Assembly (NCBI GenBank): GCA_029964075.1
Contig: CM057150.1
Location: 1-64,000 of the forward strand
DNA from: Patiria pectinifera
Lineage: Eukaryota; Echinodermata; Asteroidea; Valvatida; Asterinidae
Reading direction: 5' to 3'
Length of the DNA stretch: 64,000 nucleotides
Part shown: piece after piece, positions 52,901-53,716 of the stretch
Position numbering within the stretch: the stretch's first letter is position 1
Layout: every line of letters begins with the position of its first letter
The notes under the pieces: generated by a model
Told to the model about the DNA's origin: nothing
Database searches by the model: none
The model's input: only the letters and a program-made list of their open reading frames with translations
Position numbers and translations under genes: made by a program

Positions 52901-53136
52901 TACCGGTACCTGTATCTACATGTACAATGTACATGTACACGTACCCCAAAAGTGAAAATATTAAGAAAGGAAAACAGCTACGTTTTATCACCATGACCTA
53001 CATGTACCTACATCAATGCCATAACCTTTGAGATGTTTGTTTTGGTGAAAGGATAAAAAGATAATTGAACAAACCAAGTACCAGTACATATAGATTATGA
53101 ATGTACACATACCTGAGCTAGGGCCTGGTGGATTAG
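6083..53136 (-). CDS. Tyrosine-motif type I membrane receptor, 5' end outside window (whole gene)
   Basis: This is the span of one multi-exon gene read on the minus strand, from a micro-exon at 53113-53136 to the stop codon at 6083-6085. The joined product would have an ectodomain, one transmembrane helix and a tail of about 300 residues. I placed 18 exons by AG acceptors, GT donors, open frame, matching phases at every junction and resemblance among tail exons (YAEV/YAQV followed by Lys- and Pro-rich sequence). Tail exons between 40528 and 9970 are all phase 1-1. Motifs seen include VTYAEV, SAYEEV and LIYAEV (fit the ITIM pattern), TEYASL (ITSM-like), GYMTM (PI3K p85 type) and YQAP/YVPP (YxxP). 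An inhibitory or mixed signalling receptor is inferred; the family is not identified. Introns hold a DIRS element, a fold-back element, a large inverted repeat and a Gypsy element. Signal peptide and most of the ectodomain are not visible; the plus-strand Gypsy element at 53717 onward lies upstream. Confidence 0.75.
6245..6620. mobile_element. Hairpin MITE, degenerate copy
   Basis: It shares with 24385-24540 the order agttatc..., gcgagtggaa, aataatgta.tgcgtct, ccacgaggcc.aaggc, and the mirror-image acacagac.cac.acatttccgtg. The hairpin is worn down here. It lies just upstream of the terminal receptor exon. Confidence 0.45.
6920..7170 (-). mobile_element. tRNA-derived SINE
   Basis: On the minus strand the end near 7150 reads TGGCCTAGTGGTTAGGGCC (A-box-like) and, 35 bases on, GGGGTTCGAATCC (B-box), the internal promoter of RNA polymerase III. 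A tRNA-unrelated body follows towards 6950 (ggatgggatgccagtccattg on the plus strand). No good tRNA fold is kept, so it is a SINE rather than a tRNA gene. Confidence 0.65.
7171..8781. other. Intron sequence, nothing recognised
   Basis: AT-rich intron between the terminal and penultimate receptor exons. It has G-runs at 8480-8490 and 8533-8548 and no convincing exon or element border. A pyrimidine-rich AG near 7337 on the minus strand opens only a short frame. Confidence 0.5.
8782..8837 (-). CDS. Receptor tail exon DTYASVGGQQ
   Basis: A 56-nt exon with acceptor gatcatttag and a consensus donor (gtgagt). It enters in phase 1 and leaves in phase 0, matching the phase-0 start of the terminal exon. 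It encodes SADTYASVGGQQDTSGRV. The tyrosine is in TYASV (YxxV). As the only exon converting phase 1 to 0, it must be present for the terminal exon to be read in frame. Confidence 0.76.
9374..9787. mobile_element. hAT-like MITE
   Basis: Imperfect terminal inverted repeats start CAGCGTTGTAG on the left and, complemented, CAGTGTTGTAG on the right, and continue into gactcggactcgagtcac-type repeats. The flanks acttacat (9366-9373) and aagtacat (9788-9795) match at six of eight bases, fitting an aged 8-bp target duplication. CAGNGTTGTAG ends and 8-bp duplications are typical of the hAT superfamily. No coding capacity. Confidence 0.65.
9970..10025 (-). CDS. Receptor tail exon SAYEEV, 3' part (split by Gypsy insertion)
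   Basis: This is the remaining 56 bases of the split exon, up to donor gtatat, encoding EEVQISDKDKAKSPPAA. The two parts total 76 bases; minus the 4-base duplication this is 72, a multiple of three with phase 1 at both ends, exactly like the other tail exons. The uninterrupted motif is SAYEEV (fits ITIM), followed by a Lys-rich run ending in SPPAA. The exact fit of target duplication, length and phase makes this the firmest exon reconstruction in the window. Confidence 0.8.
10026..10875 (-). repeat. 3' LTR of the minus-strand Gypsy element
   Basis: It begins TGTGGCGGGA and ends GCGCCACA on the plus strand. On the minus strand it contains a TATA-like CTATATAAGG at 10809-10815 and an AATAAA at about 10239-10244. 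As the gene is on the same strand, these signals could start or end host transcripts. Confidence 0.95.
10876..10888 (-). other. Polypurine tract
   Basis: The minus strand reads AAGAAGGAGGCTT directly before the 3' LTR, the usual position of the plus-strand primer. Confidence 0.65.
11237..12160 (-). CDS. ORF3: two C2H2 zinc fingers, acidic protein
   Basis: 307 codons from ATG at 12160, in the place between pol and the 3' LTR where other LTR elements carry env. Two classic C2H2 fingers lie at residues 11-32 (CX2CX12HX4H, CEECSLTFQHRTSLARH) and 41-62 (CVRCPFKSTRKDNLRRH). A long Glu/Arg/Pro-rich region follows, then a basic-acidic C-terminal block (residues 250-307) with LEEVLRGRVTRVKEVSTTLE. 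There is no signal peptide or membrane segment, so it is not an envelope protein. A DNA- or RNA-binding role, perhaps in targeting or particle function, is inferred; I know of no named family. A strong splice acceptor lies just upstream. Confidence 0.85.
   Translation of the reverse strand: MKEQEKKKFQCEECSLTFQHRTSLARHRQVGHGPSQIFAWCVRCPFKSTRKDNLRRHYRQNHEAHIHEVDLLPLETERERAQRRRSEEGEKAAKETRRMVVKRPEGRKVKDLGDAETWAEALHILHQGDDVDEQPRGGKRPTQSEPEAQEEPPAKRNAAKQSTITQGGPLDLSIVGPEASGGLSLSPASLSLLEEDVPAPVRKPLGGKPRGMFLMAQQDHVESSEEEAEELQQHEAAEAAPNNGAAAHIQEDLRPIHVTSLEEVLRGRVTRVKEVSTTLEYKEGVKVREQRLERVYDVQFDQDFRKK
12170..12200 (-). promoter_or_regulatory. Candidate splice acceptor for ORF3 subgenomic RNA
   Basis: Between pol and ORF3 the minus strand reads tttgtttttattgtttact then tgttag|GTGACG, a textbook pyrimidine tract plus AG, about 20 bases before the ORF3 ATG. 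A spliced mRNA joining the leader to ORF3 would explain how this downstream frame is expressed. Confidence 0.5.
12243..15785 (-). CDS. pol: Pol: reverse transcriptase, RNase H, integrase
   Basis: 1180 codons, uninterrupted. Reverse transcriptase lies at about residues 195-375 with FCVDYRGLN, FSTLDLASGYWQ, FGLCNAPATFERLM and catalytic YLDD (357-360). RNase H at about 500-615 has ILDTDASGVGIG and RTDHAALKWL. Integrase has the HHCC zinc site (CRKCNICAKR), and a DD35E core (LDLVGP, HSDQGRNFE, DGLVERYN), then a GPY/F-type module (SRWEGPYLIIRK) near 1055. The order RT-RNase H-IN places it in Ty3/Gypsy (Metaviridae). All catalytic residues are present, so the copy looks competent apart from the protease frame. 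Confidence 0.95.
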   Translation of the reverse strand: MDFLIPTGGMLDFKALELVLHGEHIKCTSRWGTALCARIVVARTTVIPPGHETIIPGRMDKSLDSCHVGVIEPVEGGGVVADKGLIVARSLVNMDGDTLPVRVLNPGRQKCVLRCGVTVACLTPVDEEDVDEVRQEAMDKGTEDVHVPGHLHDLWKRSVEGLDTRYHYAVAGLLSEFSDVFSRGDHDLGRTDRVKHTIDTGSARPVRERPRRQPLCKQKEIDKQVDDLLKRGIIEPSDSPWASNVVLVRKKDGTQRFCVDYRGLNERTIKDAYPVPRIDDTLDALAGARWFSTLDLASGYWQVELDEEAQKKSAFVVRGGLYSWRVMPFGLCNAPATFERLMERIMRGLQWETLLVYLDDVIVYGRTIMEEINRLREVLQRLRGAGLKLKPGKCHLFRQQVKYLGHVVSPEGVSTDPDKLEAIRSWPTPTDVRGLRSFLGLASYYRRFIRGFADVARPLHRLTEKARVFHWSDECQEAFQTLKTHLQEAPILAYPEPEGKFILDTDASGVGIGAVLSQVQNGEERVIAYASRTLSKPERNYCVTRRELLAIIVYLKHFKQYLYGQKITVRTDHAALKWLVTFKNPEGQIARWLEVLGQYNYEIVHRPGKKHGNADGLSRRPCKQCGRVDDDTVEAPMPADVRVVVAEPNVTTDTLREGQLKDPSIAWVVLGKEESGQRPDWKGMSSRATAVKVYWSQWDQLEMRQSVLCRRWESNDGREVKWQIVLPVGLREAKMDELHGGKTGGHFGISRTLAKLRLRYYWSGMAADVRAWCRKCNICAKRKSPARKRRAPLRQYRIGAPMERVALDLVGPMPETERGNKWVLVIADYFTKWMEAYALPDSTAETVAKAFVENFVCRYGVPKELHSDQGRNFEADVFAEMCQILGIQKTRTVAYNPKSDGLVERYNKTLIDTVAMMLDPHRNQRDWDQQLPFATFAYRSVPQESTGETPNMLMLGREVMLPVDLTIEAPPPDDEAMEPKTDYGEELRRRMQKAHERAREQTKTSARRQKLSYDRRVEGAGYDEGDFVWLYNHARKKGASQKLVSRWEGPYLIIRKLSDVNYRVQDKPRGKMLVVHFDRLKPYKGTPMESWQTKPPIQVTGTPPHVDQERSPTGRHHQRSDEETIPDRGVEGDTQTDPVLDIGSIDGDGITETMQDTENDPVSQNRRNPRRERRLPLRFR
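15662..16078 (-). CDS. Protease region, frame ends within a T-run
   Basis: The frame carries the aspartic protease active site LLVDTGTTDTVIS and continues to VGRTIFQ at about 15840. From there the protease-like sequence goes on in the frame of the pol ORF, so the frame changes by one base at a run of four T near 15838. This is either an indel in the copy or assembly, or a second frame change; the rest of this frame to 15662 looks like non-coding read-through. The start given is an open-frame limit, not an ATG. Confidence 0.7.
   Translation of the reverse strand: MPTISPKKGLYVKGKIRSLDIPLLVDTGTTDTVISAEVYYRIPAERRPRLETDGLKVFQADGTPIETLGVAQIEVQVGRTIFQYVQFLQRLRHKEFWEWTFSYQREECWTLRPWSLCCMENTSNVQADGEQRYARGLW
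16126..17511 (-). CDS. gag: Gag polyprotein
   Basis: 461 codons from an ATG 110 bases after the primer site. The N terminus is a predicted coiled coil (heptads in TAKELQEEVDSLRVDLQGRE and on), then a Pro/Thr linker, a capsid-like helical region containing DYKEHFESCKIANRWDDEEA and the following NFLLELRNRRQKPKETIQEL typical of Ty3/Gypsy Gag, and a zinc knuckle CYHCQGYGHFLRDC (CX2CX4HX4C) near residue 415. It packages the element RNA into particles. It ends in TAA at 16126, with the protease frame already open across that stop, so -1 frameshifting is the probable route to Pol. Confidence 0.9.
   Translation of the reverse strand: MTDQTAKELQEEVDSLRVDLQGREDELQRSMEESSLQEATIEKLMSRISRLEDAWKSIGQGTSLDSGVHTGLASISQVQDIGQEATGGNWTPPRSIMKKNKSWMPQAQSTGIRGDTTPPVEAIVELPKPVEVISELEKSEEPARGIGGAGASNKETPWPLQRDQKIIGEKQLQERLTKSSGRPRIVPDRFGDKQPWIDYKEHFESCKIANRWDDEEAAVFLSASLQGPALKILLHHGDGEKKRHSYSELLKLLDGRFGPGERAENFLLELRNRRQKPKETIQELGQAVRELASFSYPEFTETARDRLARGHFSDAIASQSIREGVFRANPSTLDEAIRAALATENFEKIEAQRNGPKFGTGKCRVLEDAVEDVVQHGAEQQTDHTLDEAGQTKKRRDTRVYRFHQRRRATPGDQCYHCQGYGHFLRDCPEKRNKTKPQGNGNQPLLGPEEGLKPQQGQPSI
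17621..17639 (-). other. Primer-binding site, tRNA-Leu type
   Basis: Just inside the 5' LTR the minus strand reads TGGTGTCAGAAGTGGGATT, the complement of a 3' end ending CCCACTTCTGACACCA, which resembles animal tRNA-Leu. It marks the start of minus-strand DNA synthesis. Confidence 0.7.
17642..18490 (-). repeat. 5' LTR of the minus-strand Gypsy element
   Basis: It matches the copy at 10026-10875 except for one missing C in the run near 17784 and an A for T at about 18349. The TATA-like box is at 18424-18430. This LTR would drive the genomic RNA. Confidence 0.95.
18491..18510 (-). CDS. Receptor tail exon SAYEEV, 5' part (split by Gypsy insertion)
   Basis: This is the first 20 bases of a phase 1-1 exon, after a strong acceptor (ttattttatttcag). 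It encodes AKESAY and stops at the LTR border. The last four bases (atat on the plus strand) are the target-site duplication. Read straight into the element, the frame gives ten LTR-coded residues and then a TAG stop, so the Val at +3 of the tyrosine motif and all later exons would be lost. Confidence 0.8.
19234..19735. repeat. Segmental duplication, unit 1 (exon plus intron)
   Basis: About 500 bases, from the exon donor to gggttcggcttaagggcccc, recur at 25672-26166 with a few percent difference. The unit includes one tail exon and a SINE-like tail (actgagtatacagtgtatatc). Confidence 0.8.
19236..19289 (-). CDS. Receptor tail exon DYAAKKKPKKYVPPSS, proximal copy
   Basis: A 54-nt phase 1-1 exon with acceptor gtcttaccatcag and donor gtacag. 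It encodes DYAAKKKPKKYVPPSSR, the same peptide as the exon at 25674-25727. It holds a YxxP tyrosine (YVPP) and a DYAAK tyrosine in a Lys-rich setting. Keeping the peptide identical while flanking intron has diverged by several percent suggests either recent duplication or purifying selection. Confidence 0.68.
20014..20073 (-). CDS. Receptor tail exon VTYAEVNKDKKPKPP (ITIM)
   Basis: A 60-nt phase 1-1 exon with acceptor gttatttcatttcag and donor gtaggc, encoding LPDVTYAEVNKDKKPKPPH. VTYAEV fits the ITIM consensus (V at -2, V at +3), which when phosphorylated recruits SH2-domain phosphatases in vertebrate receptors. A Lys/Pro-rich stretch follows, as in sister exons. It lies 864 bases downstream of the TYAQV exon in gene order. 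Confidence 0.76.
20105..20660 (-). repeat. SINE-like repeat and G/C-run sequence
   Basis: The part at 20110-20270 has a B-box-like complement (gggatgtgaacctgcgaccc) and matches the repeat at 5080-5290 in inverse orientation. The following part has long C and G runs (20395-20440) and an open but featureless minus frame, which I take as mobile-element debris. Confidence 0.45.
20937..21005 (-). CDS. Receptor tail exon DTYAQVNKIKLPPKP
   Basis: A 69-nt phase 1-1 exon with acceptor ccccattccttcag and a consensus donor (gtaagt). It encodes TYAQVNKIKLPPKPQSARSA then PT. The tyrosine lies in TYAQV (YxxV); the following Lys/Pro run contains PPKP, a possible SH3 site. It is clearly homologous to the exons at 20014 (TYAEVNKDKKPKPP) and 40449 (TYAQVNKDKK), which is strong evidence for duplicated signalling cassettes. 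Confidence 0.75.
21006..23200. other. Intron sequence, nothing firm
   Basis: AT-rich intron. A short plus-strand stretch at 21622-21690 (MLPRNVNCYAADCNQRNKSH then stop) faintly recalls the start of a THAP zinc finger but is cut by a stop and has no continuation. Confidence 0.4.
23201..23266 (-). CDS. Receptor tail exon GLEADATKGPIPVKRYTV
   Basis: A 66-nt phase 1-1 exon encoding GLEADATKGPIPVKRYTV and then DSG, with one tyrosine in KRYTVD. The acceptor (taattaaccgtag) is fair and the donor (gtcggc) is weak. Phase agreement at both ends, the absence of stops and the KRY context are the support. The motif does not match a well-known docking class. Confidence 0.48.
24385..24765. mobile_element. 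Hairpin MITE, copy A
   Basis: A near-perfect hairpin: gcgagcgcgagtggaacacgg, aataatgtagtgcgtctgtg, tcccacataccac and their mirror images back to ccgtgttccacgagcgcgagc, spanning 24394-24530. Downstream it carries ttatcttcaagcaaacttgac, whose complement recurs at 24749-24770 (tcaagtgtgcttgaagataa). Thus inner hairpin and outer repeats both exist. Confidence 0.65.
24766..25030. mobile_element. Hairpin MITE, copy B
   Basis: A second copy directly abuts the first, sharing attagttatc, gcgagcgcgagtggaacacgg, the central palindrome (shorter here) and ttatcttcaagcaaacttgac, followed by gcagagtgcggtatggaccg as in copy A. A fragment of the same family is at 25540-25615. Confidence 0.6.
25315..25392 (-). 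mobile_element. tRNA-like SINE head or tRNA pseudogene
   Basis: The minus strand reads GTTGCCTAGTGGTTACGCATG (A-box-like) and GTCTCGAGTTCGATTCCTCG (B-box in T-arm). The acceptor stem does not pair, so it is not an intact tRNA gene. Confidence 0.55.
25672..26166. repeat. Segmental duplication, unit 2 (exon plus intron)
   Basis: It matches 19234-19735 in the same orientation. The similarity ends at about 26166, where the left arm of the large inverted repeat starts, so that repeat either inserted at, or cut off, the end of the duplicated unit. Confidence 0.8.
25674..25727 (-). CDS. Receptor tail exon DYAAKKKPKKYVPPSS, distal copy
   Basis: A 54-nt phase 1-1 exon encoding DYAAKKKPKKYVPPSSR with acceptor ccatcag and donor gtagag. 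It has two tyrosines: DDYAAK and KYVPP (YxxP). The protein sequence is identical to that of the exon at 19236-19289, and the similarity continues about 450 bases into the flanking intron, so one arose from the other by segmental duplication. Immediately beyond the duplicated block (plus-strand 26167) begins the large inverted repeat. Confidence 0.6.
28046..29087. mobile_element. Nested AT-rich element with 23-bp inverted ends
   Basis: The ends are TCCTATTGAAAATACATTTT (28046-28065) and its complement at 29068-29087. The ends and interior are full of aaaatagaaataaaatag-type sequence. It occupies the spacer of the large inverted repeat, so it is probably a nested non-autonomous element. Confidence 0.5.
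29240..29545 (-). pseudogene. Coding remnant in the right arm (coiled-coil-like)
   Basis: The minus strand has HEKKANIQDELMRIKDAETV then SQILADEEAEMKAG at about 29280-29375, and SVCPKEIADEEPIISDIDTD at about 29460-29520. The frame is interrupted between them. It is a decayed exon of the protein carried by the inverted-repeat element; the product is unknown. Confidence 0.4.
32853..33130. repeat. 60-bp minisatellite
   Basis: Four to five copies of a unit with tctgtgataatctttgatag and ggtgtgatattccatgatga, itself made of roughly 10-bp tgtgatagtc steps. It lies 57 bases from a receptor exon. Confidence 0.85.
33187..33258 (-). CDS. Receptor tail exon KKYQAPSK (YxxP)
   Basis: A 72-nt phase 1-1 exon encoding SKPPVTRPKPKAVKKYQAPS, then KTE. 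It has a basic Pro-rich run and one tyrosine in YQAP, a YxxP site of the type bound by Crk-family SH2 domains. The layout (Lys/Pro run, then KKY, then Pro) matches the exons at 25674 and 19236, which read KKYVPPSS. The acceptor (attgaaggag) has a poor pyrimidine tract and the donor is gtctga, so the call depends on phase and similarity. Confidence 0.55.
34154..34240 (-). CDS. Receptor tail exon HEKLESISEKPSPS, no tyrosine
   Basis: An 87-nt phase 1-1 exon with a strong acceptor (gcttttacacag) and donor gtctga. It encodes HEKLESISEKPSPS followed by AESGTEATNALANR, a Ser/Glu/Pro-rich linker without tyrosine. It could act as a flexible spacer between signalling modules. It is supported by splice signals, exact phase agreement and lack of stops. 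Confidence 0.58.
36384..36476 (-). CDS. Receptor tail exon with YMTM and YPVPPKR motifs
   Basis: A 93-nt phase 1-1 exon between acceptor tatactcatgcag and donor gtcagg, encoding SDDGYMTMENKRKVSY followed by PVPPKRETSLPQKT. Two docking signals are visible. GYMTM fits YxxM, the site known to bind the SH2 domains of the p85 subunit of PI3-kinase, as in the CD28 family. SYPVPPKR joins a YxxP tyrosine to a Pro-rich PxxPxR-like stretch of the kind SH3 domains bind. This module differs from the YAEV-type modules and would give the tail an activating-type signal if phosphorylated. Function is inferred from motif only. Confidence 0.7.
36640..37200. mobile_element. Two SINE-like units, opposite orientation
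   Basis: At 36690-36740 (minus) and 37020-37075 (plus) there are tRNA-like B-boxes (gggttcgagtcccatcc). The plus unit continues into attgagtatacggtgttaaa and gtcagtgcaggcaaaaactc, the same tail as in the units at 51555-52190. Confidence 0.6.
37411..37468 (-). CDS. Possible receptor tail exon DEETFITEKETRI (uncertain)
   Basis: After acceptor ttccatcctatag the frame reads DEETFITEKETRISF and then stops. A donor (AAAG|gtcctt) would leave phase 1 only if the run of five T at 37426-37432 region were one base shorter; a weaker donor (TTT|gtggat) keeps the frame as it stands. The exon has no tyrosine and its support is its place in the gene, its phase-1 entry and its acidic/basic composition, so it is a weak call. 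It may be a decayed exon or intron sequence. Confidence 0.3.
38421..39549. mobile_element. Fold-back element with minisatellite arms
   Basis: The element starts ACGAAAGCCCTGTAGTGCCA and ends with its exact complement. Arms of about 330 bases consist of nine to ten 30-bp repeats (agttcgtttttatgagatac plus attttctcga), facing each other. The core has near-palindromic tatctcgtgcgcacgagata repeats, again mirrored. Direct repeats attccttt at 38413-38420 and 39550-39557 are a perfect 8-bp target duplication. It has no transposase. Confidence 0.85.
39726..39874. mobile_element. Small MITE with 17-bp inverted ends
   Basis: ATGGAGTACCGAAGTGA at 39726-39742 and its exact complement at 39858-39874 bound a 149-base segment; tgct flanks both sides, a possible 4-bp duplication. 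Confidence 0.55.
40449..40528 (-). CDS. Receptor tail exon TYAQVNKDKK, frame broken by one base
   Basis: The start encodes TYAQVNKDKK, almost the same as the exons at 20937 and 20014, after a clean acceptor (tttatatttcag). Its second half is open in another frame (KATGPLVFRPKKDADVT) up to donor gtctgg. The exon is 80 nt instead of a multiple of three, and the two frames meet at a run of five A. Either one A was lost in the genome or in the assembly, or this is a poison exon whose inclusion shifts the frame. The tyrosine sits in a TYAQV motif. Confidence 0.5.
41105..41233. repeat. DIRS terminal inverted repeat, left
   Basis: It includes cctatgccggcaggcaattt and gcgccctcacgtgtcctacc, which recur complemented at 46506-46634 with a few mismatches. 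An extra outer stretch 41069-41104 is found complemented in the internal region. Confidence 0.9.
41300..41420. repeat. DIRS internal complementary region
   Basis: 41307-41358 (gctctacaggtaag ... ccacactactgtgggg) is the complement of the left outer end 41069-41117, and 41374-41415 matches the complement of the right outer end; a G-run of about 18 bases joins them. In DIRS elements this region templates the circular intermediate. Confidence 0.8.
41678..42521 (-). pseudogene. DIRS tyrosine recombinase, frameshifted
   Basis: The first catalytic box is in LLAVATSRRRSELHSLS, followed after a frame break by AHEVRG (HxxR) and, at 41760-41830, GDIVKAACWKNPNTFSECYL with the nucleophilic Tyr. The R-HxxR-Y set is that of tyrosine recombinases, which insert DIRS circles without target duplication. 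The frame is broken at about 42040 and again near 41870. Confidence 0.8.
42520..44140 (-). pseudogene. DIRS reverse transcriptase and RNase H, frameshifted
   Basis: The RT begins with RRSLEGEIDALL and MSTFLLAPKKETGVWRPILN, then SKDLKDAYFHVPIRPEHSKF, shifts frame at about 43600, and goes on with LPFGLSTSPWVFTRIV and catalytic YLDDW. The stretch between FTRIV and YLDDW is shorter than usual, so an internal deletion is likely. RNase H follows (LITTDASGYGWGATLHPRQV, then in another frame VRSDNATVVAYINHQGG and ALSAVHIPGEEDVTADALS). Family motifs identify DIRS; frame breaks show it is defective. Confidence 0.85.
44253..46328 (-). pseudogene. DIRS Gag-like region, frameshifted
   Basis: An ATG at 46328 opens MSKSRKLGRTGCVDNGG; the frame shifts several times. 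The longest part, 44628-45449, is Pro/Ser/Glu-rich with a short coiled-coil stretch (ETELRLVQRDMIRVLNLRAG), then a helical part (GIMHAKTWSAYAKRVDSYYQ) and SAIDKLAADRG. Later parts (LDQFARVSTLATPRQCARCA; FSSKFQEAMEAEAKRLKATE) continue in other frames. Assignment as Gag is by position in the element. Confidence 0.6.
46506..46634. repeat. DIRS terminal inverted repeat, right
   Basis: The complement of 41105-41233. The outer end gtagagtgatgtaga (46633-46647) reappears complemented at 41374-41390. Confidence 0.9.
46757..46815 (-). CDS. Receptor tail exon, YDVRPEEN
   Basis: A 59-nt exon entering in phase 2 and leaving in phase 1, between a good acceptor (ccatcttttcag) and donor gtaaac. It encodes YDVRPEENNGITNQALQNN. 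The first residue is a tyrosine (SYDVRP across the junction), close to but not a perfect YDxP docking site. From here on the tail switches to phase 1, which begins the run of interchangeable phase 1-1 exons. The DIRS-like element at 41069-46647 begins 110 bases downstream in the following intron. Confidence 0.7.
46942..46973. repeat. (AC)n microsatellite
   Basis: Sixteen AC units without interruption, 126 bases from a receptor exon. Confidence 0.95.
47595..47789 (+). CDS. Possible short coding exon with signal-like N terminus
   Basis: A CpG-rich patch in an AT-rich intron has an open frame starting MTEQPMLSDT, with an internal MRLCGLFAVIALAWSTDL that looks like a signal peptide, and a good donor at 47790 (TTGCAGG|gtgagt). 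It might be the first exon of a plus-strand gene inside the receptor intron, but I cannot find a second exon or a domain. Confidence 0.2.
47800..49838. other. Intron sequence, nothing recognised
   Basis: AT-rich, with tacatgtaca-type short palindromes (47970-47993, 49200-49220) that are scattered through the window. No exon signal passed both splice-site and phase tests. Confidence 0.5.
49839..49890 (-). CDS. Receptor juxtamembrane tail exon, RAYDIEEL
   Basis: A small exon encoding SFSRAYDIEELELQEP, acidic and with one tyrosine in AYDIEEL (YxxI/E type). The acceptor is tttcttgtag, the donor gtcagt. It enters in phase 1 and leaves in phase 2, and the next exon supplies the single base that completes a Ser codon. 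A second acceptor (ccttcag) ten bases downstream, with exon end at 49880, would pair with the alternative donor of the transmembrane exon and change DSFSR to GCR without altering the frame. Confidence 0.65.
50525..50665 (-). repeat. Interspersed repeat, copy 2 (pair with 5590-5795)
   Basis: It carries the sequence of 5640-5790 in inverse orientation (gcctattttcaatgg, gcagacctag, cagctgattt.gatgcagc, tgatcagtatatgtaca, atttaaatagtgaatc). Confidence 0.55.
50765..50911 (-). CDS. Receptor transmembrane exon
   Basis: The exon encodes KPTDATPRGPDTG, then a Gly/Ala-rich hydrophobic helix of about 25 residues (GLAVGAAVGGFILATTIIVL followed by IVYLV), then the basic stop-transfer RTLAQRKNGKE. This is a type I topology: short Thr/Pro extracellular stalk, helix, basic cytoplasmic edge. 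The acceptor is ccttactgatag. Two donors lie four bases apart: GAAG|gttggt gives phase 1 and fits the longer form of the next exon, while GGTTG|gtaaag (exon end at 50761) is the better donor and fits the shorter acceptor of the next exon. Both keep the downstream frame. Confidence 0.8.
51555..52190. mobile_element. Cluster of three tRNA-derived SINE-like units
   Basis: Unit 1 (51555-51700) is on the minus strand; units 2 (51775-51965) and 3 (52020-52185) are on the plus strand. Each has a tRNA-like head (gtggtcaagtggtaagacat ... gggttcgagtccca) and a shared tail (aacacactgagtatacagtg ... gtcggtgaagtgcaaaacct). Units 1 and 2 face away and form a long hairpin. Heads do not fold into clean tRNAs. 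Confidence 0.7.
52278..52550 (-). CDS. Receptor ectodomain exon with polybasic RRRR site
   Basis: A 273-nt exon in phase 1-1, between acceptor aattaaatcag and donor gtaact, encoding about 91 residues of the membrane-proximal ectodomain. It begins ITVKYDEQGG, has a beta-sandwich-like run of alternating hydrophobic residues, a CxxC-like pair (KECGACIS), a further Cys in SEWCVL, and the basic run QKRRRRAVGD, followed by KKCFDDLC. The Cys pattern and the position before the transmembrane exon fit an extracellular module. The RRRR|A run fits the furin consensus, which is an inference about processing. I considered a fibronectin type III or immunoglobulin-like fold but cannot assign a family. Confidence 0.7.
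53113..53136 (-). CDS. Receptor micro-exon, 24 nt, NPPGPSS
   Basis: The exon is flanked by a strong acceptor (tttttcttgcag) and a strong donor (gtatgt). It starts and ends in phase 1 and encodes NPPGPSS, a short Pro/Gly/Ser linker. It joins in frame to the next exon at 52550, forming a Gly codon at the junction. It is the most 5' exon I can place; the linker character suggests a hinge between ectodomain modules. At 24 nt it could be a chance match, but both splice sites are good and the phase agrees with the rest of the gene. Confidence 0.55.
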
Positions 53137-53623
53137 CTGCAAGAAAAACAAAGAAATTAAAATTGGAAATGTTAATAAATGACATGAAAATCTGAAAGAT
53201 TTGCATACATGTATGTAGTTTATATGCCTGAATACCAAGGTGGAACATGATGCTGCCATTCTGTCGACACTTTTCAAGTTTTTGAGACCTACCCAGTACC
53301 GGTACGAAATATCGTAACGCTATGGTAGGGGCCGGGCTTACATGTAAATGTGCGCTTTTCTAAACGAACTTGATGCCATTCTTTCTGTTTGGTTTTCTGT
53401 TCCCCTTGCTTCTTTAGGCTTACAAGTAAAGAGGAAATATTCTATTCAATAAACTTTTAAATTCTGATCGGGACATTACCTTTCACCATGTATGGGCTAA
53501 CACGTAGACAGTAGATGCGGTATTATACATGTTATGCATGATTTCCATCAGCCCTTACTTTTAACTCAGGGGAGGATACCCCCCCCCCCCAATTGGTTAG
53601 CCTCTCTGTTCCGACACCTCGAG

Positions 53624-53716
53624 GTTCCGACATCCCTACGTTCCGATAACTCAACCCACATACCACTATGTCTTATGTTCCGACATCCCTACGTTCCGAT
53701 AACTCAACCTACATAC
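53624..53716. repeat. 53-bp tandem duplication at the Gypsy border
   Basis: gttccgacatccctacgttc plus cgataactcaac occurs at 53624 and again at 53677, ending just before the LTR at 53717. Confidence 0.7.
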
